The notes under the pieces: model-generated
Seen by the model: the letters and a program-made list of their open reading frames with translations, nothing else
What the model was told of the DNA's origin: nothing
Database searches by the model: none
Position numbers and translations under genes: made by a program
Assembly: GCA_008711295.1 (NCBI GenBank)
Contig: VUYV01000046.1
Span: 603,997 to 667,996 of the forward strand
Source of the DNA: Anarhynchus alexandrinus
Lineage: Eukaryota > Chordata > Aves > Charadriiformes > Charadriidae
Length of the DNA stretch: 64,000 nt
Direction of reading: 5' to 3'
Shown here: in pieces, positions 39,084 through 51,419 of the stretch
Layout of the letters: each line of letters starts with the position of its first letter
Position numbering within the stretch: position 1 is the first letter of the stretch

Positions 39084-39600
39084 GTAATTATAGTTCCAGT
39101 CAATTGTATACTACTAAAAAAAAATCAGTGTCAGAAATCTGAAAATTTCATTATCATTTTCACCGTATAGTTGTAAGGGACTGGCTGTGCAGTTGTGCCG
39201 GCAGAACTGAGATAGCAGTGATTTACGTGGCCTCCCTGAGCTATTGTGAGAGAGGGACAGCTCTGCCTCTCACTCAGACCTTGTGGACAGAAGTTCAAAA
39301 CGAATCTTCAGATCCTTTAGTATGAAATACTCCCCCACCCCCCCTAAAAGAGAGATGAAACTTCTGGAGAACGAGGAAGGGGACATATAAGAAACCAGCA
39401 TATTTTTAGTGGCAAGTCGATAAACCGTGTTCTGCCTTCCTTGCTCAAGGCTGTATCCGACTCATTCAAGGAAGATTTCCAGTAATTTCCACTTATGTTA
39501 ATCCTACTTAAGACTGTAAATGTTAGTCAAATCTCGATCCACTGAAGTCCATATGTTCCCAGAGTAAAAAATGCAAATTTTTCTTGACATGTTTTGAAAA

Positions 39601-39611
39601 GGGGGGGGGGG
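39601..39611. repeat. G11 homopolymer
   Basis: Eleven consecutive G on the coding strand of an intron, error-prone to sequence. Confidence 0.95.
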
Positions 39612-42363
39612 CTAAGAATGGTCACCGAGTATTTTTACAGCTATAGCTATCTTGATATGAATGTCTTGGGAAAATATCTCTTACCATTCATACGTGAAAG
39701 TATAAATCATAAATTGGTATTTCAGAGCTGGATTGGGTTAGCAGTGATGGTTTTATAGAAATAATAGAATTCAACTTCAGATTTAGAAAGTTTCTACTTT
39801 GTGATTTAAATGGATAAACAGAAAAGGTCTGTCACGAAGGGGTTTTGTTTCAAAAGACTTTTGAAAATCAGAAGCTAATGAGGTCAAGTGGATTTAAGTA
39901 ATCCCTCTGCATTTTAATTTAAGCAATTATCTGAAACTGTATTCTCTTCTAACGGGAGAAATTGTGGTGAAAGGCTCCAGACATAAAAGAATGAATAACT
40001 GCCTCAAAAAATGATAGTACAGAGCCAGAAAACTGACCAACAAAGAAAATTGCACTTTAGAAATCATGAAATGGAGAGAACAGCAGAAAGAGGGAGCAAG
40101 GATTGCCAGAAGGTGAAGCTGAGTAGAACCTTGCAAAGATGCGAACGAAGTGTTGGACATATGAAGAGGAAAAATGGGTCTGCTTTTTAATAAAAATGAA
40201 ATCCCTATTAAAAATGATCTAGGATTGGTTCAAATGATTAAATGACTCTTTCACTTCATGAAGACAAATGATTTTGAACTGGCAGGCAAAGGAGGGCTCC
40301 TGATGGCCATAAAATATAAAATTAATTATTTCTCTCTATTAGTGAGGTAAAGCTTAGAGTGTAGTGTGGTGGTAATCAAATCTGTTGATGTTAAACATTT
40401 AGGAGATGCCAGCTCTACAGAGGGATATCACTGTAAAAGAAGACAAGAAGACTGGAAAAATGAAAATCAAAATATTTAACAGTGCAAAGTATGAGGTGAT
40501 ATGTAGGGGTTTAAAACCAGAAAGTTCAGCTTTACTTGGGGAGCTCATTAAATAAATTTTTAAAATTCAGGAGTTTAGACATCTATATATTAGCTGATGA
40601 CAGAGTGTCTGTGAGACGTAACGCTGTAAAAGAAAGCAAGTGCTGTCCCAGGAGGTGTCCAGGGAGGTTTCTCCAGGAGGAAACATAAAGTTCATTGGAC
40701 AGTGCGCTGTATCTCATATATACTGGAAATAGTTGTGTCTGTCCGTGTTCAAGAAAGAGTAAGTCAGCCTAATTCAAGCACTGAGCAAAAGTTACTGAGT
40801 CACCAGGCCTTCCATTTTCATTACTTCACTGGGGAAGAGTAAGAAGCTTCCCTGCGTTGCGCTTAGCGAAGGGTGCCTCCGAGATGACAGGACTGCTAAG
40901 CCGCGCTCTCTGCGTGTCGGTGTAGCCAGTGTGCAAACACCATGGGGGAAAACATCTCCTTCCACTGAACCAACAACTGGGGGGCGACGGGGATGTGGGG
41001 AAATGGATGTAAACCACATTGTGTTTAGCTTGCAAATTAGGAGTCTTCCCCGTCGCTCTAGAGTATGCCTTGAGCAAAAGCTGAGAAAAAAAAAAAATGT
41101 TCTTAGGAAGTTATTTTAAGAGTAAATTTTTAGTGCATTTCCCTTGAAGTTATCATTTGCAGATATTTCTCATAAATGGCTCTTTTCTCTTCTAGAGAAG
41201 AGGTGTGTTTTGGGATCTGACTTTCTATGGTTACACCTTATTAATGATCTCAAAGTGAAGACTAAGTCTTCCTTGTGGCCTTAAAAGAGCCAAATAACAT
41301 ATACCATTATGCATGGAAGGCAAGACGATGCTGAAACAGGCCAGGAGAGCAAACCATGGGCAGAATAAAGTATCTTTCAACAACTGAGTGGCTGAAATAC
41401 TTGGGACAACTGGAGCTAGCAGATTTTTTTCTTTTTACAGTGTCTCGCTCCTGGTATTTGCCAGGTGTTCAGTTAAGCTTAAGGTCTTCAGTTCCTTTAA
41501 TGTCATTTTTCTCCGTAAAAAGGAATATAACAGAAAGGTCCGGTATAGTATGTCTGAGCCCTGACAAAGTCAGAGGCAGCTCTGGGTGCAGTAGGGAGCT
41601 CTCCTGACTGCCAGATGCTTTCTTTATCCTACCCGAGTACCTGCAGCCTGTTGTAATGATCTACGTAATAGCTGGTAAAAGGTTCTGCTGAAGTGGCACA
41701 GTAACTTGAAATTACAACAAAATGGCAGATTTCTCTGTTAACTTTATAACGTAGAGGTTATGTGCTGAGTTGAGGGTTTTTTTCAGCCCGTACGTGTGGT
41801 GTTGCAAAACTGATCATCATTTTGTATGTGAATATGCAACTCCCCTTGGATCACTGCTATTAGAGTAACTCTTTCCTGAACACTCCTTTTAAAAAATCCT
41901 GGCTATTTAGAGTTTTGAATGTTCTTTACAGGCTTACTAAAAATGAACGCCTAATCTGACTGGGAGTGCTAACGACAAAAGGAAGTTTAGATTTGTGTAG
42001 TGCCTGGAGCTGTTATAGGCAAGGTGAAAGAATGAAGAGATTTAATGCTGTTACAATAGGACATTCAGATATGTTTTGGTAGAGGAACAATGGGAATTCC
42101 TGTCTTAACCTTGACATACTGCAAAAATAAGCAGGGTTTTGCCCTCTATCATTGTTGTTAGTTGGAAGATATATTAGAAATGGGTATTACTAGGGTTTTT
42201 TTAAACCTATTCAGTCATTTTTGATACAGGTCAAGCTTTGGCAAAGGGAAAAAGAATAGATGTGTGTTTGTTTTTGACAATTTGACATTACGAGATGCAA
42301 ACAGTGATGAAAAAACAGTGGGTCACCTGGTCCTACAACACTTTCAGAGCAGACCTGTGCTCT

Positions 42364-42400
42364 TCGGTCTTTTCCAACCTAAATGATTCTATGATTCTTA
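42364..42400 (+). mobile_element. CR1 3' tail remnant
   Basis: TCGGTCTTTTCCAACCTAAA followed by TGATTCTATGATTCT: only the last 35 or so bases of a CR1 copy remain. The rest was never inserted or has been lost. Confidence 0.8.
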
Positions 42401-43391
42401 AGATTAGGACAGATGAGGAGAAGGCACTGCACTTCTGTCTAGCTGAATTCTACTGTTTGGAAACAGATGTTTTTATTCAGGATTCTTGATTGCTTGTTCA
42501 GTTTTGGGGCATGTTAAAGAGATTGCTTTTCAGATTCTGTTTCTATTTTCATATGAGTGGCAGCCTTCCCTGGGATTATACATTATGTATAAGTGGATAC
42601 TTTGCTTTTCATAACTCTTAGTTTAGTTATCTTTTTTTTTTTTTTTTTAAATGCAGTTGTTTGAAGGCCTGCTTCTATCTTCTACGTACTTTATTTTTCA
42701 GGATATGTAATTAGGTGTCTTGCTCTGTCCCACTGTCCCAGATGTTGAGAGGATGATTTCTGCTGCTCTAAGTGGTTATTTGTACCCTGAAAACAGTTAA
42801 TAAAATATGAAATATAGTTGAAATAGTTAAATTTAAATGTCTGGTTTTCTTTTACATTAATCTTTAATTTACTATCTAAATTTTATCTTTTCATATGGAA
42901 GTTATTTTGCATATTATCAGAATCCACCATATTATGGCTAGGCTAAGATATACCGTACACAGAGGTTAAGATACAGCTACAGCTGGGTTGTTACTACCAG
43001 ATAAGAGAATGGTGATTTAAGTTTAAAACCTAGTATAAGGTGTAGGTTGCTCTGGTTTTGTATTGGTACGCAGTTAAGAAGTTGGGGGAAATGAGGAATC
43101 TAGGAAAAATAGTTCCTGCAAAGGTTGACATGTTGACTTTTATTGTAATTTATTCAAAACATTACTAGTTATATATTCCCACTATAATATATAGCAAAAA
43201 TAATTTTGTTTCCTAGTAGAAGTTAGAAGGCAGAACTGTTACTTATATTTTGAAGCTTCTTTTTTTCTTGAAAATGGTCTGCCTCTCCGTGATAATGAAA
43301 ATGTTAGTGATACTAAGTGACTGAGACTCTTAAAATGCACCGTCACTGATTAGATTTAAAATAACCGATCTTTAAACATTTTAATACACAG

Positions 43392-43532
43392 GCTAAAACA
43401 CTACGAAAATTAATCCAACAAACATTTCGACAATTTGCCAACCTCAATAGAGAAGAAAGTATTTTGAAATTCTTTGAGATCCTCTCTCCAGTGTACAGAT
43501 TTGACAAGGAATGCTTCAAGTGTGCTCTTGGT
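43392..43532 (+). CDS. PTK2: PTK2 exon E6: F2 to F3 lobe, residues 217-263
   Basis: A 141-nt exon, phase 0 at both ends (47 codons). It reads [37 protein letters not shown] and [10 protein letters not shown]. Lys218, Arg221 and Lys222 complete the basic patch begun by Lys216 in E5, which is known to bind PIP2 and to assist FAK activation. The exon then crosses into the PTB/PH-like F3 lobe at about residue 254. The acceptor is ACACAG and the donor GTAAGT at 43533. The sequence looks fully conserved. Confidence 0.97.
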
Positions 43533-44255
43533 GTAAGTAGAGGAATGTGACAGTCCCCAGAATACATGCTGTACTTCCGAGTCTAATTGGTTTTCCTTAG
43601 TTCTGCAACTAATTGCTTGCTTAGTTCCTGTTTTGATGTAGAGACGGGTCCTTGGATTTCATTAACAACAAAATGTATTTATTGATTTTATTTAGAACTT
43701 TCTCAGTTGACTGTTTAAAAAGCACCGTTCCTTAGTAGGGTAAGAATTGTACATTATTAAGTATTTTTCTCGGTGCTTCGCTTGTGAAAGTCAAGCAATT
43801 TTTAACCTGTTTTTTTTTGAGGAAATGAGACTGCTAGTTTCTTCTGTTTGTAAATTTTCCTGTAATGCCTTTTAGTCTCTACTAATTTCAAATTTTGAGA
43901 GGGCCTTAAGTCTGCAAGCTTTGTGAAAATATACACTCAAGTAGAAATTAGAACATGAACATCAATGTCCATGAGAAGAGGAAATATAGGAAATATATAG
44001 TTCTTATGTAGACCTAAGATAAAACACATGGAAATGCATTTTGAGTAGCGCGGATCCCCAGGAAACCAGTCTTGAGGAGTTTGCTACTTATAGAATTGCT
44101 TGATTTAAATATATTTTAAATTGTTTGAAGAGTTTAAAAGCTTCTGGAGGTGAATTACTAAAAACTGTAATTATAACATAGGAGGATAGTGTTTCACAGC
44201 AAGGTCTTGTCTTACTATTGAAATTTTGCCCTGTCTTTCTCCTTCGATTCTGAAG
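43533..44255 (+). other. PTK2: PTK2 intron E6-E7 (0.7 kb)
   Basis: GTAAGT ... a pyrimidine-rich tract and TGAAG. Its 3' end uses AAG, a less favoured trinucleotide than CAG or TAG. No repeats. Confidence 0.9.
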
Positions 44256-44333
44256 TCAAGGTCGATTATTTCAGTGGAACTGGCAATTGGCCCAGAAGAA
44301 GGAATCAGTTACCTTACAGACAAGGGTGCAAAT
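44256..44333 (+). CDS. PTK2: PTK2 exon E7: F3 lobe, residues 264-289, with an unusual start
   Basis: This 78-nt exon, phase 0 at both ends (26 codons), reads SRSIISVELAIGPEEG, then ISYLTDKGAN. The F3 lobe residues match FAK except at 265-266, where memory of human and chicken FAK gives Ser-Trp (Ser-Ser-Trp-Ile-Ile) and this window has Arg-Ser. Codons 264-266 are TCA AGG TCG at 44256-44264. One explanation is two nearby base changes relative to AGC TGG. The frame requires the AAG acceptor ending at 44255; the next AG, ending at 44260, would shift the frame. The donor is GTAAGT at 44334. It could be a real lineage change or a local sequence error. Confidence 0.95.
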
Positions 44334-45330
44334 GTAAGTCTACTTCGGTTTTCTTTTCTCAGTTACTGTCTTAACAACCATGACCTGTTGTGAACTGAAC
44401 TTCACACAAAGGGGAATGGCAAGTCTAATCTTTGCGTTAAACACAGAAGAGCTGGGAAATTCGGCATATACAGCTGTTACTCAGATATTAACTCATGATT
44501 TGGGATCGGAGAAAATGCGCTTGGGTTAAGTAGAGAGATGGTGTCAATCTTAGCACTGAATTTGTTGGGTTTTGTCCCCAGTGAAGTGCTCACTTGCAGA
44601 ATTCGAAGCATTAGGGGTGACTTTTTAACAATGAAACATGAAAATTACTCTGGATTATTCTCTTCTTTCTTAGGAATGTGTAAATGAAGAGCTTGTTTAA
44701 TCAGTTAGTGTTGAGCATTTGTGCAGTCATTGCTGGCTTATTTGCTTTAGTTCATACCCTTAACAACCTTTTAATTACCTGATAGGGGCTGTGTTACAGT
44801 ATTTCCTCCATGGTGCAAGGAAGTATGTTCAGACAGGTTCTCACAGGAAAATGCTTGGGACTTTACAGCCATGACTTAAGTTGAGTCCACGCCCAACTTC
44901 TGTTGAAATTGATTCAAAGGTAGTGAAAAGTTTTGGAGATGAGGAATACGTAGCCGGCTATAAGAACATACGTTGTACAGCAGTCTGCTGTATGTTCAGT
45001 ACGCTGTGAGTGCGTGTTCCATGTGGGTAACTGTTGAGTATGTCTGACCTGCAAGAGGTGGTTTCCACGATGTACTTCAGCGTGTGCCTGGAGTTACTCA
45101 ACAGTGACCTCTGTAGGCAAACTGGGCGCTTGGTTTCATTTTGCAAATACTGTGGCTATGTTGTTAGCCAAAGCCTAATGAAACTGTCGAAAGAAACAGA
45201 GGAACAGACTTCTACAAATGTAATTTGGAGATCAAATTCTACACGTGTGTTTGCAACATCAGGAATAACGGCTAAGTATTTTGCTGTAATTTTGAAATTT
45301 TCCCCACTTTTTTCCATTGCCTTTCTGCAG
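44334..45330 (+). other. PTK2: PTK2 intron E7-E8 (1.0 kb)
   Basis: GTAAGT ... TTTCTGCAG. No repeat was recognised. The E8 frame happens to stay open about 99 codons upstream into this intron. Confidence 0.9.
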
Positions 45331-45438
45331 CCAACTCATCTAGCAGACTTTAATCAAGTGCAAACTATTCAGTATTCAAACAGTGAAGACAAGGACAGAA
45401 AAGGGATGTTGCAACTCAAGATAGCGGGTGCACCTGAG
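45331..45438 (+). CDS. PTK2: PTK2 exon E8: F3 lobe, residues 290-325
   Basis: A 108-nt exon, phase 0 at both ends (36 codons), reading PTHLADFNQVQTIQYSNSED, then KDRKGMLQLKIAGAPE. These are beta-strands of the F3 PTB/PH-like fold. Asn at residue 297 or so agrees with chicken, where human has Thr. The acceptor is a strong CTTTCTGCAG and the donor GTATGA at 45439. Confidence 0.97.
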
Positions 45439-46729
45439 GTATGACATTGACAGTTGTGATAAACTTCCGAGCTGTGGTTTTCCTGGGAAGGGGTGGAGAG
45501 TAGTATACCCTTAATGAAGATATTCTGTGTATTGTACTTTTGTTCTGGTCTGTTAACTTCATTCTGGATTTTCCTACTGTCAGCGTAATTATGGTATACT
45601 AAAAGTATACTTCACTTCTGTACGTGCATGTTTAAGCTGGGGACTGCCTCCCTCTGTGTGTGTGTATGAAGACTTCGGTTATTGTTAAACTCTCTTGCTC
45701 CTCCTGTAGTTACAGCCAGTGCATTATATTTTAAAATTTTACATTCCAGGAACAATGCAGCTTGATTTTTCTTGTTCTTTAAGAGGAAAGGGAAGTTAAG
45801 TGTAAGCAGTCATCATTTAAAATAGATCTTCTTAACATTTTTTAATATTTTTTTAATATACATTTTTAAAATAGATTTAGAGCTCATTACATGTTTTAGG
45901 TTTTGCATCTGGTGCTTGTATACTTTGAAATTTGTAAAAAAAGCTTTATTTTAAAATACCAACCCTTAAGTGCACCTTGATAGTAGCCTGCATATGTATA
46001 TGATGCTATGCCCTAAAGAGGAAACGGAGCAATTTCACTTTTGTGGAAAGGGGAAATGTGAAAGAGGGAAAATTTGTTCCCTCATATTATGTGGAGGCAG
46101 AGCTGGAAGTGAAATCAAATCTTTTCCTTGGTCCAGTGCACTGGCAAACGATCACTGTGGTAAAGAAGGACTGGGGAGCAAGTTGGCAAATCTGTGCAGA
46201 GGATGCTGAATGTTGGTGGTATTAAAATTAATAGCTTGTCTGTATGTCTCTCATCTTTTGCACTGTCTGTATTTTTTTTATTATTATTTTCATCTTTTTT
46301 GAGATAGGGGAGGTCACTTTTTAGGGCAAAGAATAAATTGCTGCAAAAGGGTGGAAAAGAGGTATCACCTATAAGAGCTTTAAGGAATAAGCAGCTTCTT
46401 CAGAATTGTCGTACTTATATCCATGAAAGTCATAGCGGTTGTAACGAACAGTGGTTGACTGAAAGTTTAGCTAGCGAGCCACTTAGAAGCCCAGATTAAT
46501 ACTACATTTGAGTGGAGGGTTTTGTCAGCTGTGCTTTCTGAACCTCATGTTTCAAATTTGCTATGTAAAAGGTAAAGCAAGAATCTGGTAGTTCTTTCTC
46601 ACCCACATTTTTCTGTTTACTGTTTGCGAGTGTGTGTAAAGTTCTGATGCAATGACACAGCTGTTCTACTCAATGTTTGCAACTACAATAATGAGTCTTT
46701 GTTGGTGCCTTGTTTTTTTCCTTCTTCAG
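45439..46729 (+). other. PTK2: PTK2 intron E8-E9 (1.3 kb)
   Basis: GTATGA ... CTTCTTCAG. AT-rich; no repeat or gene was recognised. Confidence 0.9.
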
Positions 46730-46847
46730 CCTCTGACAGTGACAGCGCCATCCTTAACCATTGCAGAGAACATGGCCGACTTGATAGACGGATACTGCCG
46801 ACTGGTCAATGGAGCTACGCAATCTTTTATTATCAGGCCACAGAAAG
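46730..46847 (+). CDS. PTK2: PTK2 exon E9: end of FERM F3 lobe, residues 326-365
   Basis: A 118-nt exon entered in phase 0 and left one base into codon 365. It reads PLTVTAPSLTIAENMADLID, then GYCRLVNGATQSFIIRPQK. The Ile-Ala-Glu-Asn-Met-Ala-Asp-Leu-Ile-Asp-Gly-Tyr helix is the C-terminal helix of the FERM domain. The acceptor is CCTTCTTCAG and the donor GTAAGG at 46848. Ala-Thr after Asn-Gly matches chicken (human Thr-Ser). The frame happens to be open on both sides of the exon. Confidence 0.97.
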
Positions 46848-49042
46848 GTAAGGAGATGTTTCGTCTGGTAGTTGCTGTGCTCGTATCTACTGATGGATTA
46901 TTTTGCATTTGAGTAGAAGACACAAAGTATCAGCAAAAACCTCACTTGGGGGCTCTTGTCTTTCAGGGAGGAACCATGAGGTATTTTTGTGATGAGAGAC
47001 ACTGATAATAAACGTCACTCCATCAATAATTACTTAATGGCTGATAATTTAGACTAGTTTTCAGTAACTGCTGCTTTACACTATTCCGAACTTAACTAGC
47101 AGATGTAAATAAATTGTAATTAAAGGCACTCCTAAGAAGGACACGTTGTCTTGAAATGTGATTCCCTAATATACAAGTTATATTCAGAGAGGTTGGTTAG
47201 AATGAATTTGGGTAAGGTTCTGACTAGTGATAATTTTTTAAAATTTCTGCCTTCCTTCTAGATACTCAAAACGTCTCTGTTTAAAAAATAAAAACTTCAA
47301 GTCTCATGAGCCTTTCTTATAAAATAGAACTAAAGCAGAGATATGTATTTCGTAGTGCTGATCAGTTGTTTTTGTAGCAACCCACAAGCCAGAAGCAGTG
47401 AGACCAGGGTGCTGGTACACCTAACTTACAAGACAGGATTTTAGTTAAATTTCATTAGAATTTGTAATTTCAGCCAGCTTTGATTACTGGAAAACACCCA
47501 AGCAAAGTTGCTTAAGAATGGAAATTTCTGTCTTCCTGAACTGATCTTTACTTCTGGAAACCAATCCAACATTTTTGGTATCTAAAACAATGAATAAACT
47601 ATTTCCTTTTTCCCTATTTGTAACACAAGAAAGTACACAAACCATCCCAGAAGGTCTCCAGCCTAAAGCTGAGTCCCTTTTTAGCCGTGCTTTTGCTTTT
47701 CTGTGCCACTGGTTTTCCCTGGTCTGTTGTTGTTTAAATGGGATAACATTATTGACATAGTTCAGGTCTTTCCCAGTTCCATAAATTGCGCCCTGCCTGT
47801 GCGTGGCAGGTAAACAGAAAAAAAACCCCTGAAAATTGGTCATTCAGTAATGAAGAAATGTGATTGTAGGGTGTTAGACGTTCCGACAGCACTTAGTAAT
47901 TGTTCAGATTATTCTTAAATTTGCACCCTTAGTGTGTGTGACTAACCTTTAGCTCCAACACAAGCAGCTTTGTTAGACTTTGTGTTAGTCAAAACTTTAC
48001 CTCTATACAAAGGAGAATCTTCTCTCAAAGCAAACTCAGTTCTTCTAGCCAACCTGGTGCACAACTCAGTGATGATGAACCATTGGCATGAAAATTGGAC
48101 ACCAAAAGGATAAGCTAGCATCAGTGGTAATGCTAGTAAATAAACTAGAAATAAAATTGGCATCACAAACCAAGATACCAATTTCATTAGTCTAGTCTAT
48201 ACCTGTGAGCAATTGTCTTTTGTGCCTCTTCTTTTCCGAAAAATCGTAGTTTGGGGTTTGTTACAGTCATTATTCACTCCGAAAACTTTCCGTATAATAC
48301 CCAGTGGATTGGCTGTTTTTCAGCTGGAACTATAGTAGCCAAAGTTGAGCTTTTAAAACTTTTTCATATCTTAACACATTACCTCTCTCCACCTCTCAGT
48401 CATACTAAGTTAATGGAGGACTCTTAGTCTTCTGCTTTTTCTTTAGAGGCACAACGTAGAGTAAATCCGATTCTTGCCACTTCTGCACTGGTGGTGTTTC
48501 AGAAGTTGGGTCTGTTCAGTGTAATTGCCAGTGCTATTGTCGGCATGTTCCTCTGCTAGAATGGCCTTCCTTTCCTTCCTTACCTATACATAAATGCTCT
48601 TAACTCCATAAAATACCACTGCCTGAGGATTTCCAGTTCTGTCATTCACAACAGCAACCACGGGCAGTCAAGGCCTTCATCAAGTCTTACCTCTGTTCAT
48701 CCAGCGTGCAAGCCGCCGGAGCTGTGCCTTGTGGCATTGATTGTGCTCCAGTGTGTTTCCATTTCCCAGCCAAACCCTGCTCTGCTGCCCTCCACGATGT
48801 TCTCGCCCAAGCAAGGGAGCAGCTCCCACTCAAAAATCTCTACAGGATTTACCATGTCCTCTTCAATACTTACCTTTTCCATGATGCATAGGAGCAACTG
48901 CCATCTAAGATTATTAGCAGGGCACGTGGGTCCTGACTTACTGCTGCTGTAGGTGGCAATAAAAGTTGACCCACTCTGCACTTTTTCTAATTCTTGACCT
49001 CCTCTGACCTGATTTGCTTATCATTTATGTCTTCTAGACTCA

Positions 49043-49125
49043 CTGAGCTCTGTTAAGGGCAAGATCTCTGATTTTTCTATATGTTGTACAGTACGAGGCA
49101 CAACTATGCCTCGCGCTGTGGTTTG
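49043..49125 (+). repeat. possible ancient amniote repeat tail
   Basis: GAGCTCTGTTAAGGGCAAGA through TGTTGTACAGTACGAGGCAC resembles, from memory, an old amniote element of the type 'CTCTTTGGGGCAGGGACTGT ... GTACAGCACCTAGCAC'. A weaker similar piece is at about 60215-60255. The family is not named. Confidence 0.35.
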
Positions 49126-49183
49126 CCGGTAGCACGAACACAAAATAAATCAATGCGTTTAGTGGAGTGTGTTTATTTGTGTG

Positions 49184-49340
49184 ATACTCTTGTTGGGTCA
49201 TCTGCAAACTTACTGAGGGTGCACTCGATCCCCTCGACCGGGTCGTTGATAAAGATATTAAAGAGAACTGGCTCCAGTATTGAGCCCTGGGAACCACCAC
49301 TGGTGACCGGCCACCAGCTGGATTTGACTCCTTTGAAGCT
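49184..49340 (-). mobile_element. CR1 reverse transcriptase fragment
   Basis: The minus-strand frame encodes [10 protein letters not shown], then [20 protein letters not shown] and TLSKFADD, the CR1 ORF2 polymerase region with the F-A-D-D form of the catalytic Y/F-X-D-D motif. Canonical Gly-Val-Pro-Gln is altered (GGSQG). Both ends are missing, so it is an inert remnant of an internal part rarely kept in bird CR1 copies. Confidence 0.9.
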
Positions 49341-49994
49341 CATAGCAATACTCAACATATTAATTAAACATTTCACAGAAGAGCGGTCCCCACCATGATC
49401 TGCCTTCCCAGATCCCTCCCACGGTGAGCTTTGATTATACAAGGCACATCAGAAACAAATCGTGTAGCAACTCCAGGTCCAACAGATGTGCTTTCTCCCC
49501 TCTTTGAGCTTTCCCATCCCCTATTTGTTGTACATTTACATGTTTATTGCAAGTCTCCTCGTAAATTATCCTTCTTGATTACTAAAAGAACCTGTGTTTT
49601 TGTGATGTTATCTGTCTCGCTATCTGTTAATAATCCAGTTTTTCTTAATTTGGTAATGTTTAAGACCTGGACAGTGTTTGGCATATTTCCATTAAGTTTG
49701 TTTTATTTTTCATAAATATTTTGGTATATAGGTCCCTTTAGACCAATGTGGAAACTTTAAACTCAATATTAGTGTTTCTATTATCACACTTAACTCTTAC
49801 AGGCAAAGAGCACAAACGAAGCAACTGAAACTTAAAATGATATTAAGCAGCTATTTACTGGACTAAGTACTAAGTAGCTTTCCTGTGATCTAAGTCTAGT
49901 GGCTGAATTTAGTATTTATTAATCACTTTAAACAAGCTTTATAGGTAGTTGCAAAATTGTCAGAACTCTTAGAAACTCTCCCCACAGAGGCCAC

Positions 49995-50029
49995 CCGGCA
50001 GCCCCTGCCGGTGTCTGGGCACGGACACC
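49995..50029. repeat. GC-rich overlapping hairpins
   Basis: CCGGCAG (49995-50001) pairs with CTGCCGG (50005-50011) over a 3-nt loop. GGTGTC (50010-50015) pairs with GACACC (50024-50029) over 8 nt. The two stems share bases 50010-50011. The surrounding intron is AT-rich, so this patch stands out. Confidence 0.6.
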
Positions 50030-50933
50030 CCAATGCGTATCCCCCTTTTTTTTTTTAAATTGAACATAGAATTGGGCAAAATGTTGTGGGTTTCAACTTG
50101 TAAAAAACAACATATGCTTTTACTGGAATGCTGTTAGTAATGAATTTTAACCTCAGACCTACAAGGGTGCTGATGAATATTTCATATTTTATTTGGGATA
50201 TAAGCTGTAAACGGCTGAGCACCAATTTGGGAAGCGCTGCCTGAAGTGAGCAGTTTGCATCCAGAGAGCGTGGAGGCGTCTGTAAGATCAGCTTTAAAAT
50301 GCCATTTCAACAGTAGTTTGATGCGGACGGATTTTTCTTGAATTTTCTCCAGTGAAAGGGAAGGTGCCTCTAATACTACTTAATAGTAGGGTTTTTATTT
50401 CTGGCTGCGCTTTCTTCTTTTTACATCTGCTTGCTTTTCCAGTTTCCTCTGTCCATGTCTGGCCCTCCACTTGGTGCATATCTCCAGCAGCCAGAAGGGG
50501 GATGTTGTCCGTGTAGCTGGTCAATGTATACATCAGATTGTGGCTTAAGAGCAGTGCCATGTGCTCCTTCCGTCTCCCCAGGGCTGAGCGTGCGTTGTCC
50601 ACGTCTCCCACCCCTGTCAACCCAGAGGACAAGGGCCCGGTTCTGTTCAGTGCATGACAGAGTGTTGTTCTGCTGCTGAGAACAACATCTGTCGTACCTC
50701 ATAGAATTGGGCACGGGACAGTGAAAAGGAAGATGATCAGAAATAATGGGTATTTAGTTACGTTGGACCCATGCGTGCTGCCTGTTTTTCCAACCAATCT
50801 GGAAACAAACATTCATTTAACTTGGGTTAGAGTATCTGCTTTTCTCTGTCTGTCCCTATGATTTTGTCTCAACGTTTTCCAGCCGCCTTCAATTCCTTGC
50901 ACCTTTGTCACCTGCTACTCATTAACTTACATG

Positions 50934-51419
50934 ATCATAGAGTCATAGAATGGTTTAGGTTGGAAGAGACCTTAAAGATCACCTAGTTCCAACCCCCCTG
51001 CCATGGCCAGGGACACCTCCCACCAGACGAGGTTGCTCAAAGCCCCGTCCAACCTGGCCTTGAACACCTCCAGGGATGGGGCAGCCACGGCTTTTCTGGG
51101 CAACCTGGGCCACTGTCTCACCACCCTCAGAGTGAAAATTTTTTCCTGATATATAATCTAAATCTCCCCTCTCCCAGTTTTAAGCTATTCCCCCTCGTCC
51201 TATCACTACATGCCCTTGTAAAAAGTCCCTCTCCAGCCTTCTTGTGGGCACCCTTTAAGTGCTGAAAGGTCACAATAAGGTGTCCCCAGAGCCTTCTCTT
51301 CTCCAGGCTGAACAACCCCAACTCTCTCAGCCTGTCCTCACAGCAGAGGTGCTCCAGCCCTCTGATCATCTTCATGGCCTCCTCTGGACCCACTCCAACA
51401 GGTCCGTGTCCTTCTTGTC
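50934..51419 (-). mobile_element. CR1 LINE, 5'-truncated 3' end
   Basis: Begins ATCATAGAGTCATAGAATGG and ends near CAGGTCCGTGTCCTTCTTGT. The minus-strand frame encodes [20 protein letters not shown] and [18 protein letters not shown]. It is of the 'GGGGCAGCCACGGCTTTTCT' variant, as at 9773. About 485 nt remain. Confidence 0.94.

Larger units (their letters stand above)
39084..43391 (+). other. PTK2: PTK2 intron E5-E6 (4.3 kb)
   Basis: GTAATT ... ACACAG. It contains an 11-base G-run at 39601-39611 and a small CR1 tail at 42364-42400. Nothing else was recognised. Confidence 0.88.

Noticed and set aside
45034..45330. Upstream extension of the E8 frame as an alternative first exon
   Set aside because: The ATG at 45034 has no supporting context and the acceptor at 45330 is strong; the extension is intron.
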